Assembly (NCBI GenBank): GCA_001599815.1
Contig: BCIA01000002.1
Span: 4,809,626 to 4,873,625 of the forward strand
Source of the DNA: Furcasterigmium furcatum
Taxonomy: Eukaryota; Ascomycota; Sordariomycetes; Glomerellales; Plectosphaerellaceae
Length of the DNA stretch: 64,000 nt
Reading direction: 5' to 3'
The translations under genes and the position numbers were made by a program. The notes beneath the pieces were generated by a model. That model was not told the origin of the DNA. It worked only from the letters and a program-made list of their open reading frames with translations, and did not search any database. This document shows positions 63,948 to 64,000 of the stretch, one piece after another (the first letter of the stretch is position 1; each line of letters starts with the position of its first letter).

Positions 63948-64000
63948 GTTGAATTGTCTGCTAGTTGAGCAAAGTCCCTATCGAGCCGCCTCCTCATACA

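Larger units (their letters stand above)
63361..64000. other. AT-richer 3' region with diverged tandem repeats
   Basis: 640 bp after TEL1. It is clearly less GC-rich than the rest of the window and holds three diverged repeats (about 63541-63840) and a 16 bp tandem repeat (63884-63947). No gene is seen up to the window edge. Confidence 0.6.

Overview
This window looks like a GC-rich chromosome segment of a filamentous ascomycete (Pezizomycotina, most likely Sordariomycetes). Short spliceosomal introns (about 50-110 nt, GTRAGT donors, CTAAC-like branch sites) interrupt most genes, coding third positions are strongly C/G, and the gene set is fungal: Zn2Cys6 regulators, P450, a Mip1-type mitochondrial polymerase, Nup192, Tel1 and a Ybp2-family protein. 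The genus cannot be fixed from the sequence alone. No bacterial operons, CRISPR arrays, intact transposons or rRNA genes were seen.

Layout. 1-8.3 kb is the most accessory part: the tail of a Dal5-type MFS permease, a Zn2Cys6 regulator (-) divergent from a ten-exon cytochrome P450 (+), and a CxxC/coiled-coil protein of unknown function (-). 8.3-11.8 kb is the mitochondrial DNA polymerase. 13.0-24.1 kb holds a small two-hydrophobic-segment protein, a C24 homopolymer, a second Zn2Cys6 regulator (-), a cytochrome b561 protein with a very long basic, disordered tail (-) and a protein with two copies of an unrecognised domain (+). 24.5-38.1 kb is almost all minus strand: a sterol-glucosyltransferase-like GT28 protein, a Ybp2/glomulin-family protein, a SET-domain protein, a sulfatase and a small single-pass membrane protein. 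38.1-48.4 kb runs plus: a 3.4 kb gene-poor leader, a Pumilio/Puf3-type RNA-binding protein with a hidden first exon, an Fmp32/MCUR1-family mitochondrial protein and an Slx8-like RING protein. 48.4-63.4 kb is a divergent pair of very large housekeeping genes, NUP192 (-) and TEL1 (+). The last 600 bp is AT-richer and holds diverged tandem repeats.

How the genes may relate. Most are independent housekeeping genes. Three themes stand out: (i) a possible small metabolic module (transporter, regulator, P450) at the left edge; (ii) mitochondrial functions (Mip1, Fmp32-like) in the same window as a PUF protein whose eight repeat codes read UGUAUAUA, the Puf3-type target class; (iii) genome maintenance (Tel1, Slx8-like RING, Ybp2-like, Nup192).

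Exon boundaries were placed by hand from GT/AG sites and reading-frame continuity. Each multi-exon model closes to a whole number of codons, but none has been tested against transcripts or a database.
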